33,411 nt of DNA from Planctomycetota bacterium (GTDB lineage Bacteria; Planctomycetota; SZUA-567). The stretch covers positions 1 through 33,411 of the forward strand of contig JAGUZQ010000101.1 of NCBI GenBank assembly GCA_020060765.1. The letters run 5' to 3'. Positions 23,438 to 32,525 of the stretch are shown here, in pieces. Each line of letters starts with the position of its first letter. The first letter of the stretch is position 1. A program made the position numbers and the translations under genes. The notes under the pieces are model-generated. The model made no database searches, was not told the origin of the DNA, and worked only from the letters and a program-made list of their open reading frames with translations.

Positions 23438-24853
23438 TCAGTTCTCTTTTTTCATTTCCTCGTGGTAATCTGAATCGGTGTTGACGTTCCAGATGTCGAA
23501 TTTGGCGCCTTGCGTGTTCTGCGCGGCCAGCAGCCCCGTCAGGATCGAGTGATCCATGTTGTTGTACCGGTACATGCCGTAACGCCCCACCGGTTGCAGG
23601 TTTTCGATTTTGTCCAGTTCCGCGCGGACGGTTTTCATCCTCTCAGCGTAATCCACGTCGAACACCGGGTAGGCCTTGGGCACGCGTACGACAAAGGCGT
23701 CGAAAACTTTTTCCGGCGCGATCAATCGCAATTCCGTCAGTTCCGCCTTGGCCATTTCGATCAGGTTTTCATCAGGCTCGTTCCAGAGTCCCTCGTTTTC
23801 GGTGACGAAATATTCGCACCCGAGCGAACTTTTCGCCGGGTCAGGCACCATCGCGGGCGACCAGTTCTTGAAACATTGCACCCGTCCCATGCGGATGCTG
23901 GGTTCGTGGATATAAATCCAAGTGTCGGGAATAGTCTTTTCCTGATCGAGCATCAGGTTGACCGTCAGCAGCGACCGGTACGCCAGTTTCCCCGCCGCCG
24001 CCGTCGCTTCTTCCGACAGTTCGGGCGCGAGATCTTTCACCAGGTCGGTCAGCGGCATGGAACTGATAACGTGGGAGCAGGGGAAAGTCTTTTCGCCTTC
24101 GGGAGTGTTGACGACCACGGCGACGATGCGGTCGCCCTCGCGCTTGAGCGATTTAACCTCGTGCCGACGCAATACCGGGACGCCCATCTGCTTGGCCTGG
24201 TCGGCCATCGCCTGGTACATCTGGCCGGGGCCGAATTTGGGATAGTCGAATTCCTCGATCAGGGTCTTGATCTCGCCGTGCCTGGGTTTGCAGATCGCCG
24301 CTTTCAGCGTCGACCAGAGGCTCAAACCTTTTATTCTTTGCGCGCCCCATTCCGAGGCGATGCGGCTGCAGGGAATGCCCCAGACCTTTTCGGTATAAGC
24401 CTTGAAGAAATGCGTATACAGCCTCTCGCCGAAAAGATTGCTGGTCCAGTTTTCGAAGTTGGAAACGTCGGCGTGCGGGAACGCACGGCGGTAGAGATAC
24501 GATAGCCCGATCAGTCCGCTTTCGACCAGCCCCAACCCTTGCAACGCATCCAGAGGTTTGATCGGATAGGCGAAGAAATGGTTGCGGTAGAAGATGCGGC
24601 TGAGACGCGGGCGGCGCAAGAATTCGTCGCCCAGGACTTCCCGCCACAGTTCGTTGACTTCGCGGCTCTTGGTGAAGAAGCGGTGTCCCCCGAGGTCGAA
24701 GCGGTAGCCGTTATGTTCGACGGTGCGGGAGATGCCGCCCACCTCCTCGGTAGACTCCAGGCAGAGAGCCTTGACTTTCCGCTTGGCCAGGTAATAGGCC
24801 GCCGCCAGCCCTGCCGGGCCGCCGCCGATGATGATGACAGGTTCGCCGTTCAT
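23438..24853 (-). CDS. FAD-dependent amine-oxidase-like protein (UDP-galactopyranose mutase/protoporphyrinogen oxidase-like)
   Basis: The start MNGEPVIIIGGG is preferred as it places the FAD motif at the N-terminus, with a G-rich ribosome site upstream. The 471-aa product has IIIGGGPAGLAAAYYLAKRK, the EVGGISRTVEHNGYRFDLGGHRFF block, and GRYGMYRYNNMDHSILTGL near the end, as in flavoproteins found in polysaccharide loci and annotated as amine oxidase or UDP-galactopyranose mutase-like. FAD binding is certain; the substrate is not. The gene is convergent with the UroD-family gene and shares no operon. Confidence 0.87.
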   Translation of the reverse strand: MNGEPVIIIGGGPAGLAAAYYLAKRKVKALCLESTEEVGGISRTVEHNGYRFDLGGHRFFTKSREVNELWREVLGDEFLRRPRLSRIFYRNHFFAYPIKPLDALQGLGLVESGLIGLSYLYRRAFPHADVSNFENWTSNLFGERLYTHFFKAYTEKVWGIPCSRIASEWGAQRIKGLSLWSTLKAAICKPRHGEIKTLIEEFDYPKFGPGQMYQAMADQAKQMGVPVLRRHEVKSLKREGDRIVAVVVNTPEGEKTFPCSHVISSMPLTDLVKDLAPELSEEATAAAGKLAYRSLLTVNLMLDQEKTIPDTWIYIHEPSIRMGRVQCFKNWSPAMVPDPAKSSLGCEYFVTENEGLWNEPDENLIEMAKAELTELRLIAPEKVFDAFVVRVPKAYPVFDVDYAERMKTVRAELDKIENLQPVGRYGMYRYNNMDHSILTGLLAAQNTQGAKFDIWNVNTDSDYHEEMKKEN

Positions 24854-24972
24854 GAGATCGCCCCCCGAATCAGCCAGCTTACGCGCCCGCGTCCGCGATG
24901 CGCCAACCCTGCCTATCATACCGGGTTTTAGCCGAATAAAAAATATTTTTCTGTTAGCTCGGCAACAGACAA

Positions 24973-25005
24973 AAAAATCCCCTCCGGCACGCGAAGGGGA
25001 TTTTT
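24973..25005 (-). terminator. rho-independent terminator of the mla group
   Basis: AAAAATCCCCT (24973-24983) and AGGGGATTTTT (24995-25005) are perfect inverted arms with an 11-base loop. On the minus strand the hairpin runs into seven T, so it ends transcription after mlaD at 25029. Confidence 0.9.
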
Positions 25006-25028
25006 CAGTCAGGCGCGAAAGGCTCGCT

Positions 25029-26189
25029 TCAGTAATTCAATTCCTCGTTTTTGTCGATGATGTTGCTGCCGAGTTCTTCTTTATTGGTGGCGCTGGCGAA
25101 ATCTTTCCTGATCTGCTCGACCGCCTTTTTCTTCAGTTCGTCGCTGTTGCGCACGCCCGCGCGCTTCCATTCCTTGAGACGGTCGGTAGCGATGGCGTCG
25201 GCGTAGCGGTTCATTTCCAGCGCGGTGATTATGCCCTGATTACTGATGAAATTCTTGAGATAATCCACCACCTTGTTGATATCGTCCTTATACTTGTCCG
25301 AGGTGAACAGCGGCATCACGCCCTTGTCGGGGCCCATTTCGCTGGTGATTTTCTTGACGTCGCCGATGATGGATTTGGCGTCGGCGATGGCGGACTTGAT
25401 GTTTTTCTCCTGTTCCTCCAGCGTATTTTTCAATGTTTTGGTAATGGCTTCGGCGTTGGCCAGCATGGAGTTGATCTTTTCCACGTTTTTCTCGTCGCCG
25501 ATGGTCTTGTCGACGGTGTTCTTGATGGTGCCTGACATTTCCTTGACGCGCTTGACGGTATCCGACACGTCCTTGGCGGCGGTCTGGATGTAATCGGAAC
25601 TCTTGCGCAGGCTGATGAGAAAGCGCTTGGCTTCGATGGAGGTGGCGTTGAGGTTGGCGATGGTTTCGCGGATATCTTTCTTTACGTCGGGGTTGCCGAT
25701 CAGGTCGTTGACGTGGCCGACGATGCTGGTGATTTCCGTGCCGATAACCTTAACCTGCCCCAGCAGCTCGTTGTAATCGATCGGCCCCTGCCCCTTGATG
25801 CGGTCAGCTTCCTTCGCGGCGGCTACCTGCTTGAGAAACACTTTCGAGGTGCCGAGTTTGATTTCCAGGAAGGCGTCGCCCACCAGACCCGCGGTGGTGA
25901 TATGGGCGGTGCAGTCGTTGGGGAGCTTGCGGTTGGCGTCGACGTCGAGTTCGATTTCGAGGTTGCGCTGCCCCAGGGTGATGTCGGTGACCCGGCCGAT
26001 GGGAAAGCCGCCCAGCTTCAACGGCGCGCCCACCCGCAGGTCGCCGACGTGGGCGATGTCCACCACCACCTTGTAGGTACTGGAGAAGAAGCTGGTGCTG
26101 CCTCCCATGATAATCATGCCCGAGACTATGATCACGCCCGCGAGAATGAACGCGCCGATCAGGATTTCCTGGTTTTTCTGAGTCGCCAC
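25029..26189 (-). CDS. mlaD: MCE-family lipid transport protein (MlaD-like)
   Basis: AAAAAGGAG sits 6 bases before a GTG at 26189, so that start is chosen over the ATG at 26207, which would overlap the ribosome site. The 386-aa protein has one N-terminal membrane helix (EILIGAFILAGVIIVSGMII), an MCE domain (VDIAHVGDLRVGAPLKLGGF, then IGRVTDITL, then TTAGLVGDAFLEIKLG), and a long charged helical tail of about 230 residues, much longer than E. coli MlaD (183 aa). Such proteins form hexameric tunnels moving phospholipids between the membranes, together with the permease and ATPase encoded upstream. Confidence 0.93.
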   Translation of the reverse strand: MATQKNQEILIGAFILAGVIIVSGMIIMGGSTSFFSSTYKVVVDIAHVGDLRVGAPLKLGGFPIGRVTDITLGQRNLEIELDVDANRKLPNDCTAHITTAGLVGDAFLEIKLGTSKVFLKQVAAAKEADRIKGQGPIDYNELLGQVKVIGTEITSIVGHVNDLIGNPDVKKDIRETIANLNATSIEAKRFLISLRKSSDYIQTAAKDVSDTVKRVKEMSGTIKNTVDKTIGDEKNVEKINSMLANAEAITKTLKNTLEEQEKNIKSAIADAKSIIGDVKKITSEMGPDKGVMPLFTSDKYKDDINKVVDYLKNFISNQGIITALEMNRYADAIATDRLKEWKRAGVRNSDELKKKAVEQIRKDFASATNKEELGSNIIDKNEELNY

Positions 26190-26208
26190 CGTGAACTCCT
26201 TTTTCATC

Positions 26209-26246
26209 TATATAATATCATTGAACGTATATAATATCATTGAACG
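26209..26246. repeat. 19-bp exact tandem duplication upstream of mlaD
   Basis: TATATAATATCATTGAACG occurs twice head-to-tail (26209-26227 and 26228-26246). It lies 20 to 57 bases upstream of the mlaD start and is AT-rich, so it may carry promoter or regulator sites for mlaD. Confidence 0.9.
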
Positions 26247-26263
26247 CAAAGTTCGGTTGACAA

Positions 26264-26403
26264 AGGGACTAAGGCTCTAAGGGACTAGGGGACTAAGACC
26301 CCGTTCGGTGATTTTCCCGATTGCCGCAAGTTGTCTTGCAATCAAGGATTATCGTCATGCGCCTTATAAAGATTTTCTTAGTCCCCATAGTCCCTTAGTC
26401 CCT
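26264..26403. repeat. dispersed repeat with inverted ends, copy 2
   Basis: This 140-bp element starts AGGGACTAAG and ends CTTAGTCCCT. Its ends hold several GGGACTAAG units in opposite orientation. The centre matches copy 1 at 1-117. It lies between mlaF and mlaD and ends 9 bases past the mlaF stop codon, splitting the operon by about 220 bases. Confidence 0.85.
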
Positions 26404-26412
26404 GAAAGCTTT

Positions 26413-27222
26413 TCACAACACCGCCTTGATCGGCCCCTCGGCCTCGCCGCGCACGAACTGGCGGATCATGATTTCCCTTTCCGACATGTCCTCCGCCGAC
26501 GCCGCGTCGTGAATATTCCGGAAATAGTCCGGCGTGCCTTCGCCCACGATGTTTCCCGCGTGCAGCATGATAATCCGGTCGGCGGTTTTCAAGGCCACGT
26601 GCATGTCGTGGGTGACGACGATGCTGGTGATGTTGCGCTCCCGCAGCGCCTCGCGGGTTTCGATAATCAGGTCGGCGATGGCGTCGCTCATGATAGGGTC
26701 GAGGCCGGTGGTAGGCTCGTCGTAGAGGATGATGTCGGGGTTCTCGGCGATGGCGCGCGCCAGCGCCGCGCGCTTCTTCATCCCGCCGGAAAGTTCCGAA
26801 GGCATCTTCTCCGCCGTCCCGCTCAGACCTACCTGGCGCAGCTTTTCGGTGACAGTTGCCTCGATTTTCTTTTCGTCCCGTTCGCCCTGGGCGCGAAGGC
26901 CGAAGGCGACGTTCTCGCCCACCGTCATGCTGTCGAACAGCGCCCCGCCCTGGAACAACATGGCGAAGTGGCGCCGCATGTCGGCCAGCTCCACGTTTTT
27001 CATCTTCGCGATATCGCGCCCCTCGAACAGGCTCTGGCCGCTGTCGGCAATCAGCAGGCCGATCATCAGGCGCAATGTCACGCTCTTGCCGGTGCCGGAC
27101 TGGCCGATAATGACCAGCGTCTCGCCGCGCCTGACTTCCATGCTGATACCGCGCAGCACGTGCAGAGCGCCGAAAGACTTGTACACGTCCCGCAGGGTGA
27201 TGATGGAGCCTTCTTCCGACAT
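26413..27222 (-). CDS. mlaF: ABC transporter ATPase, MlaF-like
   Basis: The 269-aa ATPase starts at the ATG at 27222 (a TTG 12 codons upstream would overlap mlaE). Motifs: Walker A IGQSGTGKS, Q-loop MLFQGGALF, signature ELSGGMKKRAALARA, Walker B IILYDEPTTGLDP and switch His VVTHDM. ELSGGMKKR and DSMTVGENVAFGL are typical of the Mla/Ttg2A branch. It powers the MlaE permease to move phospholipids between inner and outer membranes. mlaE lies immediately upstream; mlaD follows after the repeat insertion. Confidence 0.95.
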   Translation of the reverse strand: MSEEGSIITLRDVYKSFGALHVLRGISMEVRRGETLVIIGQSGTGKSVTLRLMIGLLIADSGQSLFEGRDIAKMKNVELADMRRHFAMLFQGGALFDSMTVGENVAFGLRAQGERDEKKIEATVTEKLRQVGLSGTAEKMPSELSGGMKKRAALARAIAENPDIILYDEPTTGLDPIMSDAIADLIIETREALRERNITSIVVTHDMHVALKTADRIIMLHAGNIVGEGTPDYFRNIHDAASAEDMSEREIMIRQFVRGEAEGPIKAVL

Positions 27223-27250
27223 TTTGTGAATCCCGTCGCTTCGCGAAGCC

Positions 27251-28030
27251 TTATTCAAACATCATGGTAATCATGGTCAGGAACATGTTGCTGATCAGCA
27301 CGCAGATACAGCTGGCGACGTTGGCTTCGGTGGTGGCCTTGCCCACGCCTTCCGCGCCGCCGCGGGTGCCCAGTCCCTTGTAGCAGCAGATCAGCGCAAT
27401 GCTGCACCCGAAAAACGCCGATTTGATCAGACCCTGCACGTAATCGTAAGTGTCCATGAAATCGCGGGTCTGCTCCCAGATGAAGTGCGATTCCGCCCCC
27501 AGGCCGTGGATCGTGAGCCAGAAGCCGGCGGCGATGCCGATGGCCATGGCGAAAGCGGTCAGCACCGGCGTCATCAGGGTGCAGGCGATCACGCGCGGCA
27601 CTACCAGGTATTTCACCGGATCGGTGCCCATGGTTTTCAGGGCGTCAATCTGCTCGGTCACGTTCATGGTGCCCAGTTCCGCCGCCATTGCCCCGCCCAC
27701 TCGGCCCGCCAGCATCAGCCCCGCCAAGACCGGCCCGAGTTGCTTCACCAGGGCTTTAGCCACCAGCGGCCCGGTCCAACTGGCGACCCCCAGCCGCAGG
27801 AACTCGAAATAACTGTTATACGCCAGCACCATGCCGGTAAACGCGCCGGTGGTGAGAATCACCGGCAGGCTCTGCACGCCGACGAAATAAAGCTGCCAGG
27901 TCAGCACCCGCCGGTCAGGCGCGGAATGCAACATCCACCGGATCACGTCGACAAACAGCAGCGCCACGCGCCCGGTACCGCGCAGGCCGCTGACTACCAC
28001 CGTGCCCAGCATTGCTATCTGGCTCAACAT
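27251..28030 (-). CDS. mlaE: MlaE-family lipid ABC transporter permease
   Basis: The 259-aa membrane protein has the MlaE pattern: several hydrophobic segments, FTGMVLAYNSYFEFLRLGVA, VLAGLMLAGRVGGAMAAELG, MNVTEQIDALKTMGTDPVKY and a late CYKGLGTRGGAEGVGKATTEA segment. It forms the membrane core of the phospholipid transporter with MlaF and MlaD. Its start is 6 bases after the clpC stop, with GGAG inside the end of clpC, so it is likely translated from the clpC transcript. Confidence 0.95.
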   Translation of the reverse strand: MLSQIAMLGTVVVSGLRGTGRVALLFVDVIRWMLHSAPDRRVLTWQLYFVGVQSLPVILTTGAFTGMVLAYNSYFEFLRLGVASWTGPLVAKALVKQLGPVLAGLMLAGRVGGAMAAELGTMNVTEQIDALKTMGTDPVKYLVVPRVIACTLMTPVLTAFAMAIGIAAGFWLTIHGLGAESHFIWEQTRDFMDTYDYVQGLIKSAFFGCSIALICCYKGLGTRGGAEGVGKATTEANVASCICVLISNMFLTMITMMFE

Positions 28031-28036
28031 CTCGCG

Positions 28037-30565
28037 TTATTCTCCGGCTTTTGCTTTCTCGGGTTTTTCCGGCGTTTCCTTGGAAGCTTTTTTCTTGTCC
28101 TCGAAAATCGCCGGATCGACCGGCTCGCTGTTGAATTCGAGGTGTCCGTCCTTCACGCCGACAAGTACCCGGCAATTAGGGGTAAAGCGCTTGCGCAGAA
28201 TCTCTTCGGCGATGGGGTCTTCGATATAGCGTTCGATCGCCCGGCGCAGGGGACGCGCACCGTAATCCTTTTCATTGCCCGCATCGATGATGAAGTCGCG
28301 CGCTTCCTGGAGCAGATCCAATTCCAGCCGCTGCTCTCGCATCCGGGTACGCACGCCCTTGATCTCGATGTCGATGATCTTGGACAAATCCTCCCGGGTG
28401 AGATAATGGAAAACGATGATCTCGTCCAGGCGGTTGACGAATTCAGGGCGGAACTCCCGCTCGACCGCTTCCGTCAGGTTTGCCTTCAGCCGCTCGTGGG
28501 TGGTGGCGTTATCTTTCTTGACAAAGCCCATGCCGCCCTGGTTCTTAATCAAATCGGCGCCGACATTGGAGGTCATGACCAGAACGGTGTTCCGGAAATC
28601 GACCTTGCGCCCGTAACTGTCGGTAAGCTGACCCTCTTCCATGATCTGGAGCAGGATGTTGAAGATATCGTGGTGCGCCTTTTCGATCTCGTCCATCAGC
28701 ACCACGCTGTAGGGGCGGCGGCGCACCTGTTCGGTAAGCTGCCCGCCTTCCTCGAAGCCGACGTAGCCGGGAGGCGCGCCCACCATGCGGCTGACGGCGT
28801 GCTTCTCCATGTACTCGGACATGTCGACCTGGATCATCGCGTCTTCCTCGCCGAACATGAATTCGGCCAGCGCCCGCGCCAGCAGGGTCTTGCCCACGCC
28901 GGTGGGGCCAAGGAACAGAAACGACCCGACCGGGCGGCGCGGATCCTTCATCCCCGCGCGGCTGCGACGGACAGCGCGGGAGATGGCGTTGATAGCCTCG
29001 TCCTGGCTGATGACGCGCTTGCCCAGTTCCTCCTCCATGTGCAGGAGTCGCTCGGTCTCGTGGCTTTCCATGCGGGTGAGGGGAATGCCGGTCATGTGGC
29101 TGATCACCTCGGCCACGACCTCCTCGTCGACCAGACCCTCGGTCTCGCCGCCGCTTTCGCGCCATTCGCCCTGAATGGTTTTCATTTCTTTCTTGAGCTT
29201 TTCGGCGGTGTCGCGCAGTTCCGCCGCCTTCTCGAATTCCTGCGCCGCGACGGCCTCGTTTTTCTCGCGTTCGAGATTGGCGATGCGCTTTTCCATATCC
29301 TTCAAATCCGGCGGACGGGTCATGCAGGCAAGTCTCACGCGGCTGCCTGCCTCGTCGATGACGTCAATCGCCTTATCCGGCAGGAAGCGCCCGGAGATAT
29401 AGCGGTCGGAAAGCTTTACCGCCGCCTCGATCGCCTCGTCGGTGATGCGCACGCGGTGGTGTGCCTCGTACCGGTCGCGCAGGCCTTCGAGAATGGTGAT
29501 GGTTTCCGACCGGCTCGGCGGATGCACCATGATAACCTGGAAGCGCCGCTCCAGCGCCGAATCCTTTTCGATATACTTGCGGTATTCGTCCAGAGTGGTC
29601 GCGCCGACGCACTGCACTTCCCCGCGCGACAGGGCTGGCTTAAGTACGTTGGAGGCGTCGATGGAGCCTTCCGCCCCGCCCGCGCCGACCAAAGTGTGCA
29701 GCTCGTCGATGAAGAGGATCACGTTCTGCGCGCGGCGGACTTCGGTCATGACCGCCTTGATGCGCTCCTCGAACTGGCCGCGGTACTTGGTGCCCGCCAC
29801 CATCATCGCCAGGTCAAGCACCACGATGCGTTTTTCCAGCAGGATTTCCGGCACGTTGCCGGAGATGATGTCCTGCGCCAGACCCTCGACGATGGCGGTC
29901 TTGCCCACGCCTGCCTCGCCGAGGATGACGGGATTGTTCTTGGTGCGGCGGCTGAGGATTTGCAGCACGCGCTGGATTTCCTTTTCGCGGCCGATGACGG
30001 GATCGAGTTTTCCTTCCCGCGCAAGCTGGCAGAGGTCGCGGCCGAAACTGTCCAGCGCGGGCGTGGGGCTTTCCCCGGCGGGAGCGGCAGGCGCTTCACC
30101 CCCCGCCTGCATGTCGATGGCGGGTTCGGCTCCCAGCAGTTCCATTACTTCCGCGCGCACATCCTCCAGTTTGACGCCGAGGTTGAGCAGCACCTGCGCG
30201 GCCATGCCTTCCTGCTCGCGCAGTAGACCCAGCAGCAGATGTTCAGTGCCGATGTAGTTGTGTTCGAGGTTGCGCGCCTCCTCCATCGCCAGCTCCAGCA
30301 CCTTCTTGGCTTTGGGCGTGAAGGGCAGGCTGCTGGCGGCGGACATGGTCTCGCCGGGAGTGCTGACGTATTTCTCCACTTCCAGGCGGACTTTTTCCAA
30401 GTCGACGTCGAGATTTTCCAGCACGTTGGCGGCGACGCCGGAGCCTTCCTTGACTAATCCCAGTAAAATGTGTTCCGTGCCGATGAACTCGTGCCCGAGG
30501 CGCTCTGCCTCCTGGCGGGCGAGATTTATCACTTTCCGGGCGCGGTCGGTGAATTTCTCAAACAT
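28037..30565 (-). CDS. clpC: AAA+ unfoldase ClpC
   Basis: The start [20 protein letters not shown] is the family norm; AAGGAG lies about 10 bases upstream. The 842-aa protein has the Clp N-domain with two repeats (residues 1-140), AAA+ domain 1 (Walker A GEAGVGKT, Walker [12 protein letters not shown]), a UVR/middle segment ([20 protein letters not shown]), and AAA+ domain 2 ([23 protein letters not shown]). The UVR motif and length separate ClpC from ClpA and ClpB. It unfolds proteins for ClpP and acts as a stress chaperone. mlaE follows 6 bases later. The C-terminal tail is rich in Lys, Glu and Pro. Confidence 0.95.
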   Translation of the reverse strand: MFEKFTDRARKVINLARQEAERLGHEFIGTEHILLGLVKEGSGVAANVLENLDVDLEKVRLEVEKYVSTPGETMSAASSLPFTPKAKKVLELAMEEARNLEHNYIGTEHLLLGLLREQEGMAAQVLLNLGVKLEDVRAEVMELLGAEPAIDMQAGGEAPAAPAGESPTPALDSFGRDLCQLAREGKLDPVIGREKEIQRVLQILSRRTKNNPVILGEAGVGKTAIVEGLAQDIISGNVPEILLEKRIVVLDLAMMVAGTKYRGQFEERIKAVMTEVRRAQNVILFIDELHTLVGAGGAEGSIDASNVLKPALSRGEVQCVGATTLDEYRKYIEKDSALERRFQVIMVHPPSRSETITILEGLRDRYEAHHRVRITDEAIEAAVKLSDRYISGRFLPDKAIDVIDEAGSRVRLACMTRPPDLKDMEKRIANLEREKNEAVAAQEFEKAAELRDTAEKLKKEMKTIQGEWRESGGETEGLVDEEVVAEVISHMTGIPLTRMESHETERLLHMEEELGKRVISQDEAINAISRAVRRSRAGMKDPRRPVGSFLFLGPTGVGKTLLARALAEFMFGEEDAMIQVDMSEYMEKHAVSRMVGAPPGYVGFEEGGQLTEQVRRRPYSVVLMDEIEKAHHDIFNILLQIMEEGQLTDSYGRKVDFRNTVLVMTSNVGADLIKNQGGMGFVKKDNATTHERLKANLTEAVEREFRPEFVNRLDEIIVFHYLTREDLSKIIDIEIKGVRTRMREQRLELDLLQEARDFIIDAGNEKDYGARPLRRAIERYIEDPIAEEILRKRFTPNCRVLVGVKDGHLEFNSEPVDPAIFEDKKKASKETPEKPEKAKAGE

Positions 30566-30650
30566 TACGTCGGGACTCCTTGTATTAAGGTCGGGGCTAT
30601 TCCCTGCTTTGGATATGGTTTGCCGGTGTTGCGGCGGCAAATTTCACTTA

Positions 30651-30679
30651 TACATAACCAAAACCAGCAAACATTGCAA
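30651..30679 (-). promoter_or_regulatory. promoter of clpC
   Basis: On the minus strand: TTGCAA (30679-30674), a 17-base spacer and TATGTA (30656-30651), about 85 bases before the clpC ATG. No CIRCE or CtsR-like repeat was found near it. Confidence 0.5.
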
Positions 30680-30813
30680 TAATTTGCCGATGAATAGTGT
30701 AAAAAAATAAAAAGTTTTTCGCATGACTGCGCCGACAGCGTGATTTCATCACGTGCCAAGATAAGATTATTATCGGAAATCGGACTTTTTTTATCGGACT
30801 TACACTTTGCCAC

Positions 30814-30841
30814 TTGACTTATTTCGGCCGTTTACTAACAT
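30814..30841 (+). promoter_or_regulatory. promoter of the TPR/beta-barrel gene
   Basis: TTGACT (30814-30819), a 16-base spacer and TAACAT (30836-30841), leaving a leader of about 95 bases. Confidence 0.5.
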
Positions 30842-30941
30842 TTTGAATGCGTCTCTAATAATGTGTGCGGCTGGGTCGGGAAACCCCGGCTTTGCCTGGG
30901 ATCTGTTGCCGGAACACGAAAAAACATAACGGGGGTTTTTC

Positions 30942-32282
30942 TTGATTAGCGAATATCCGAAGAGATTTCTTGGCTGCGCCCTGCTGGTTCTGATTTTTTC
31001 CGGATTCGCCGTCGGCGGCGAAGAGGACACGTCCGAACATATCAAGCAGGGAAAAAAGTATTACGAGGCCAAGGATTTTGAAAAAGCCTATGAGGAATTT
31101 TTCAAAGCGTTCCAGAAAAATCCCGGCGACAAGAATGCCAATTTCTGGCTTGCCCAGACTGCTTTCCAGAAAGGCGATTACGACTCCGCGCTCATGGCTT
31201 ACGAACGCATCATGATCAATTCCGCCGATCTGAACAGCGTCGCTACCGCACGGATCAAGCTGGAAATGGCGCGCTGCTACTTCCAGATGAAAAACCTGGA
31301 CGAAGCTGAAAAAATGTTCAAAGAGGTGATGGGCACCGAAGGCATTCCCGACGCGGTGCAGAAAAACGTGCAGATATTTCTGGTCACTATCAGCCGGATG
31401 CGCAAGCGCCATTTCCTGAACGGCGCGCTGACCGCGGGCTGGGGCTACTCCTCTAACGTCCGCTCCGACCCCACCCAGCAGAACGACACGGTCAAAACCA
31501 TTTTGGGTAATGTGAGGCTGACCCCGGCGTCGGATTCACCGCATGACACTTCCTACAATAACACACTGGTGTTGTCGCACCGCTATAACTTCGCCAACTC
31601 CCCCTTCAGTTGGAAGTCGGTGGGCGTGCTCTACCAGCAGGGCTATACCAACGAAACCAACCAGGACGCGCAACTGCTGGCGTTCCAGACCGGGCCTTCG
31701 CTGACTATTGACAACAAGTTCATCTTCGACTTCAAGGGTCTGTGCAATTACATGGAACAGGACTTCAAGACCTACCTGAAATCCTTCGGGTTGAGCGCGT
31801 CGGGAATGGCGATCATCAATCCGCGACTGGTGCTGACCGGCAGCGTGAAGTGCGAAAACAAGGAACTCTGCCAGACCCGCAACAAGGACGCGAAAAACAC
31901 CTCTTTCAACCTGGGGCCGATTTTCGTCTATGGCAACAACCGCTTCAGCTCGCAACTTGGGTACGAGGGTGAAGATACTTCCGCAAACACCGATTCATAT
32001 ACCCGCTGGAGCGTGAATTTCCGCTACGACCGGAAACTGCCCAAGGGCTTCGGCGCGCACCTCGGCTATAAATACCAGGAAACCGAATACGAAGCTGAAT
32101 CCGCCCTGTTCGCGCAGACCCGGGTGGACAACGTGCATGAATATAACGTCGGGATTGACAAGCAGCTTTCCAAACAGGTTTCAGCCGCGCTGGGATATAC
32201 CTATACCAAGTCCTATTCCAATATCGGCTTGTACCGTTATGACAACAAGGCTTTGGCCTTCAGCCTTACCTACTCGTTCTAG
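30942..32282 (+). CDS. TPR plus outer-membrane beta-barrel protein (SLAM/DUF560-like)
   Basis: The start is a TTG preceded by GGGGG; no later ATG would keep the signal peptide (FLGCALLVLIFSGFAVGG). The 446-aa product has two or three TPR units (EHIKQGKKYYEAKDFEKAYE, PGDKNANFWLAQTAFQKGDY, ARCYFQMKNLDEAEKMF) up to about residue 145. Alternating strands rich in Tyr, Gly and Asn follow, starting FLNGALTAGWGYSSNV. It ends in Phe (FSLTYSF), the outer-membrane insertion signal for Bam. This TPR-then-barrel order and the GxGYxSNV opening resemble SLAM-type proteins that move surface lipoproteins. The function here is inference. The FecR-domain gene follows. Confidence 0.82.
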   Translation: MISEYPKRFLGCALLVLIFSGFAVGGEEDTSEHIKQGKKYYEAKDFEKAYEEFFKAFQKNPGDKNANFWLAQTAFQKGDYDSALMAYERIMINSADLNSVATARIKLEMARCYFQMKNLDEAEKMFKEVMGTEGIPDAVQKNVQIFLVTISRMRKRHFLNGALTAGWGYSSNVRSDPTQQNDTVKTILGNVRLTPASDSPHDTSYNNTLVLSHRYNFANSPFSWKSVGVLYQQGYTNETNQDAQLLAFQTGPSLTIDNKFIFDFKGLCNYMEQDFKTYLKSFGLSASGMAIINPRLVLTGSVKCENKELCQTRNKDAKNTSFNLGPIFVYGNNRFSSQLGYEGEDTSANTDSYTRWSVNFRYDRKLPKGFGAHLGYKYQETEYEAESALFAQTRVDNVHEYNVGIDKQLSKQVSAALGYTYTKSYSNIGLYRYDNKALAFSLTYSF

Positions 32283-32297
32283 CCGATGGGCTTATTT

Positions 32298-32326
32298 CCT
32301 TGCCCCGGTAAAAGGCAAGGTTTTTT
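32298..32326 (+). terminator. rho-independent terminator after the TPR/barrel gene
   Basis: CCTTGCC (32298-32304) and GGCAAGG (32314-32320) pair perfectly, followed by TTTTTT. Confidence 0.9.
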
Positions 32327-32401
32327 GGCGCTAACGATAAATAAATGCACTTGTAAAGTCTTTTATATCATGCTCTTGTGGATTAGTTTGCGCACAAGCC
32401 C

Positions 32402-32475
32402 TTGACAAGTTCCCGTTTTTAGGGCAAACTTATATGTATATTATGCGCTTGCGGTTGATTTCCGGAAAGCGCATA
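32402..32475 (+). promoter_or_regulatory. promoter region and dyad upstream of the FecR-domain gene
   Basis: TTGACA (32402-32407) plus three bases plus TCCCGTTTTT repeats the arrangement at 19402. No good -10 lies at 17 bases; TATATG starts at 32431, 23 bases on, so spacing is atypical. A 9-bp dyad, TATGCGCTT (32442-32450) and AAGCGCATA (32467-32475), could be an operator or a leader hairpin. Confidence 0.45.
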
Positions 32476-32525
32476 CCCCGGATTTACGGCAGTAAATCAA
32501 AGATTTTTTAGCGGAGGGCGGTACG

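Larger units (their letters stand above)
30566..30941. other. intergenic stretch with divergent promoters and a structured leader
   Basis: This 376-base gap between clpC and the TPR/barrel gene holds a promoter for each gene. At about 30866-30917 there is a G/C-rich segment with short pairings (CGGGAAACCCCG; CCGGC and GCCGG) in an otherwise AT-rich region. It lies in the predicted leader of the barrel gene. I could not match it to a known riboswitch. No gene is seen. Confidence 0.45.

Noticed and set aside
27485..30226. Plus-strand 913-codon open frame opposite clpC and mlaE
   Set aside because: Although long, it mirrors two well-defined minus-strand genes and shows only the Asp/His/Val-rich composition of antisense GC-rich codons.
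30566..30760. CIRCE or CtsR operator for clpC
   Set aside because: I found no TTAGCACTC-N9-GAGTGCTAA or GGTCAAA-type repeats near the clpC promoter.
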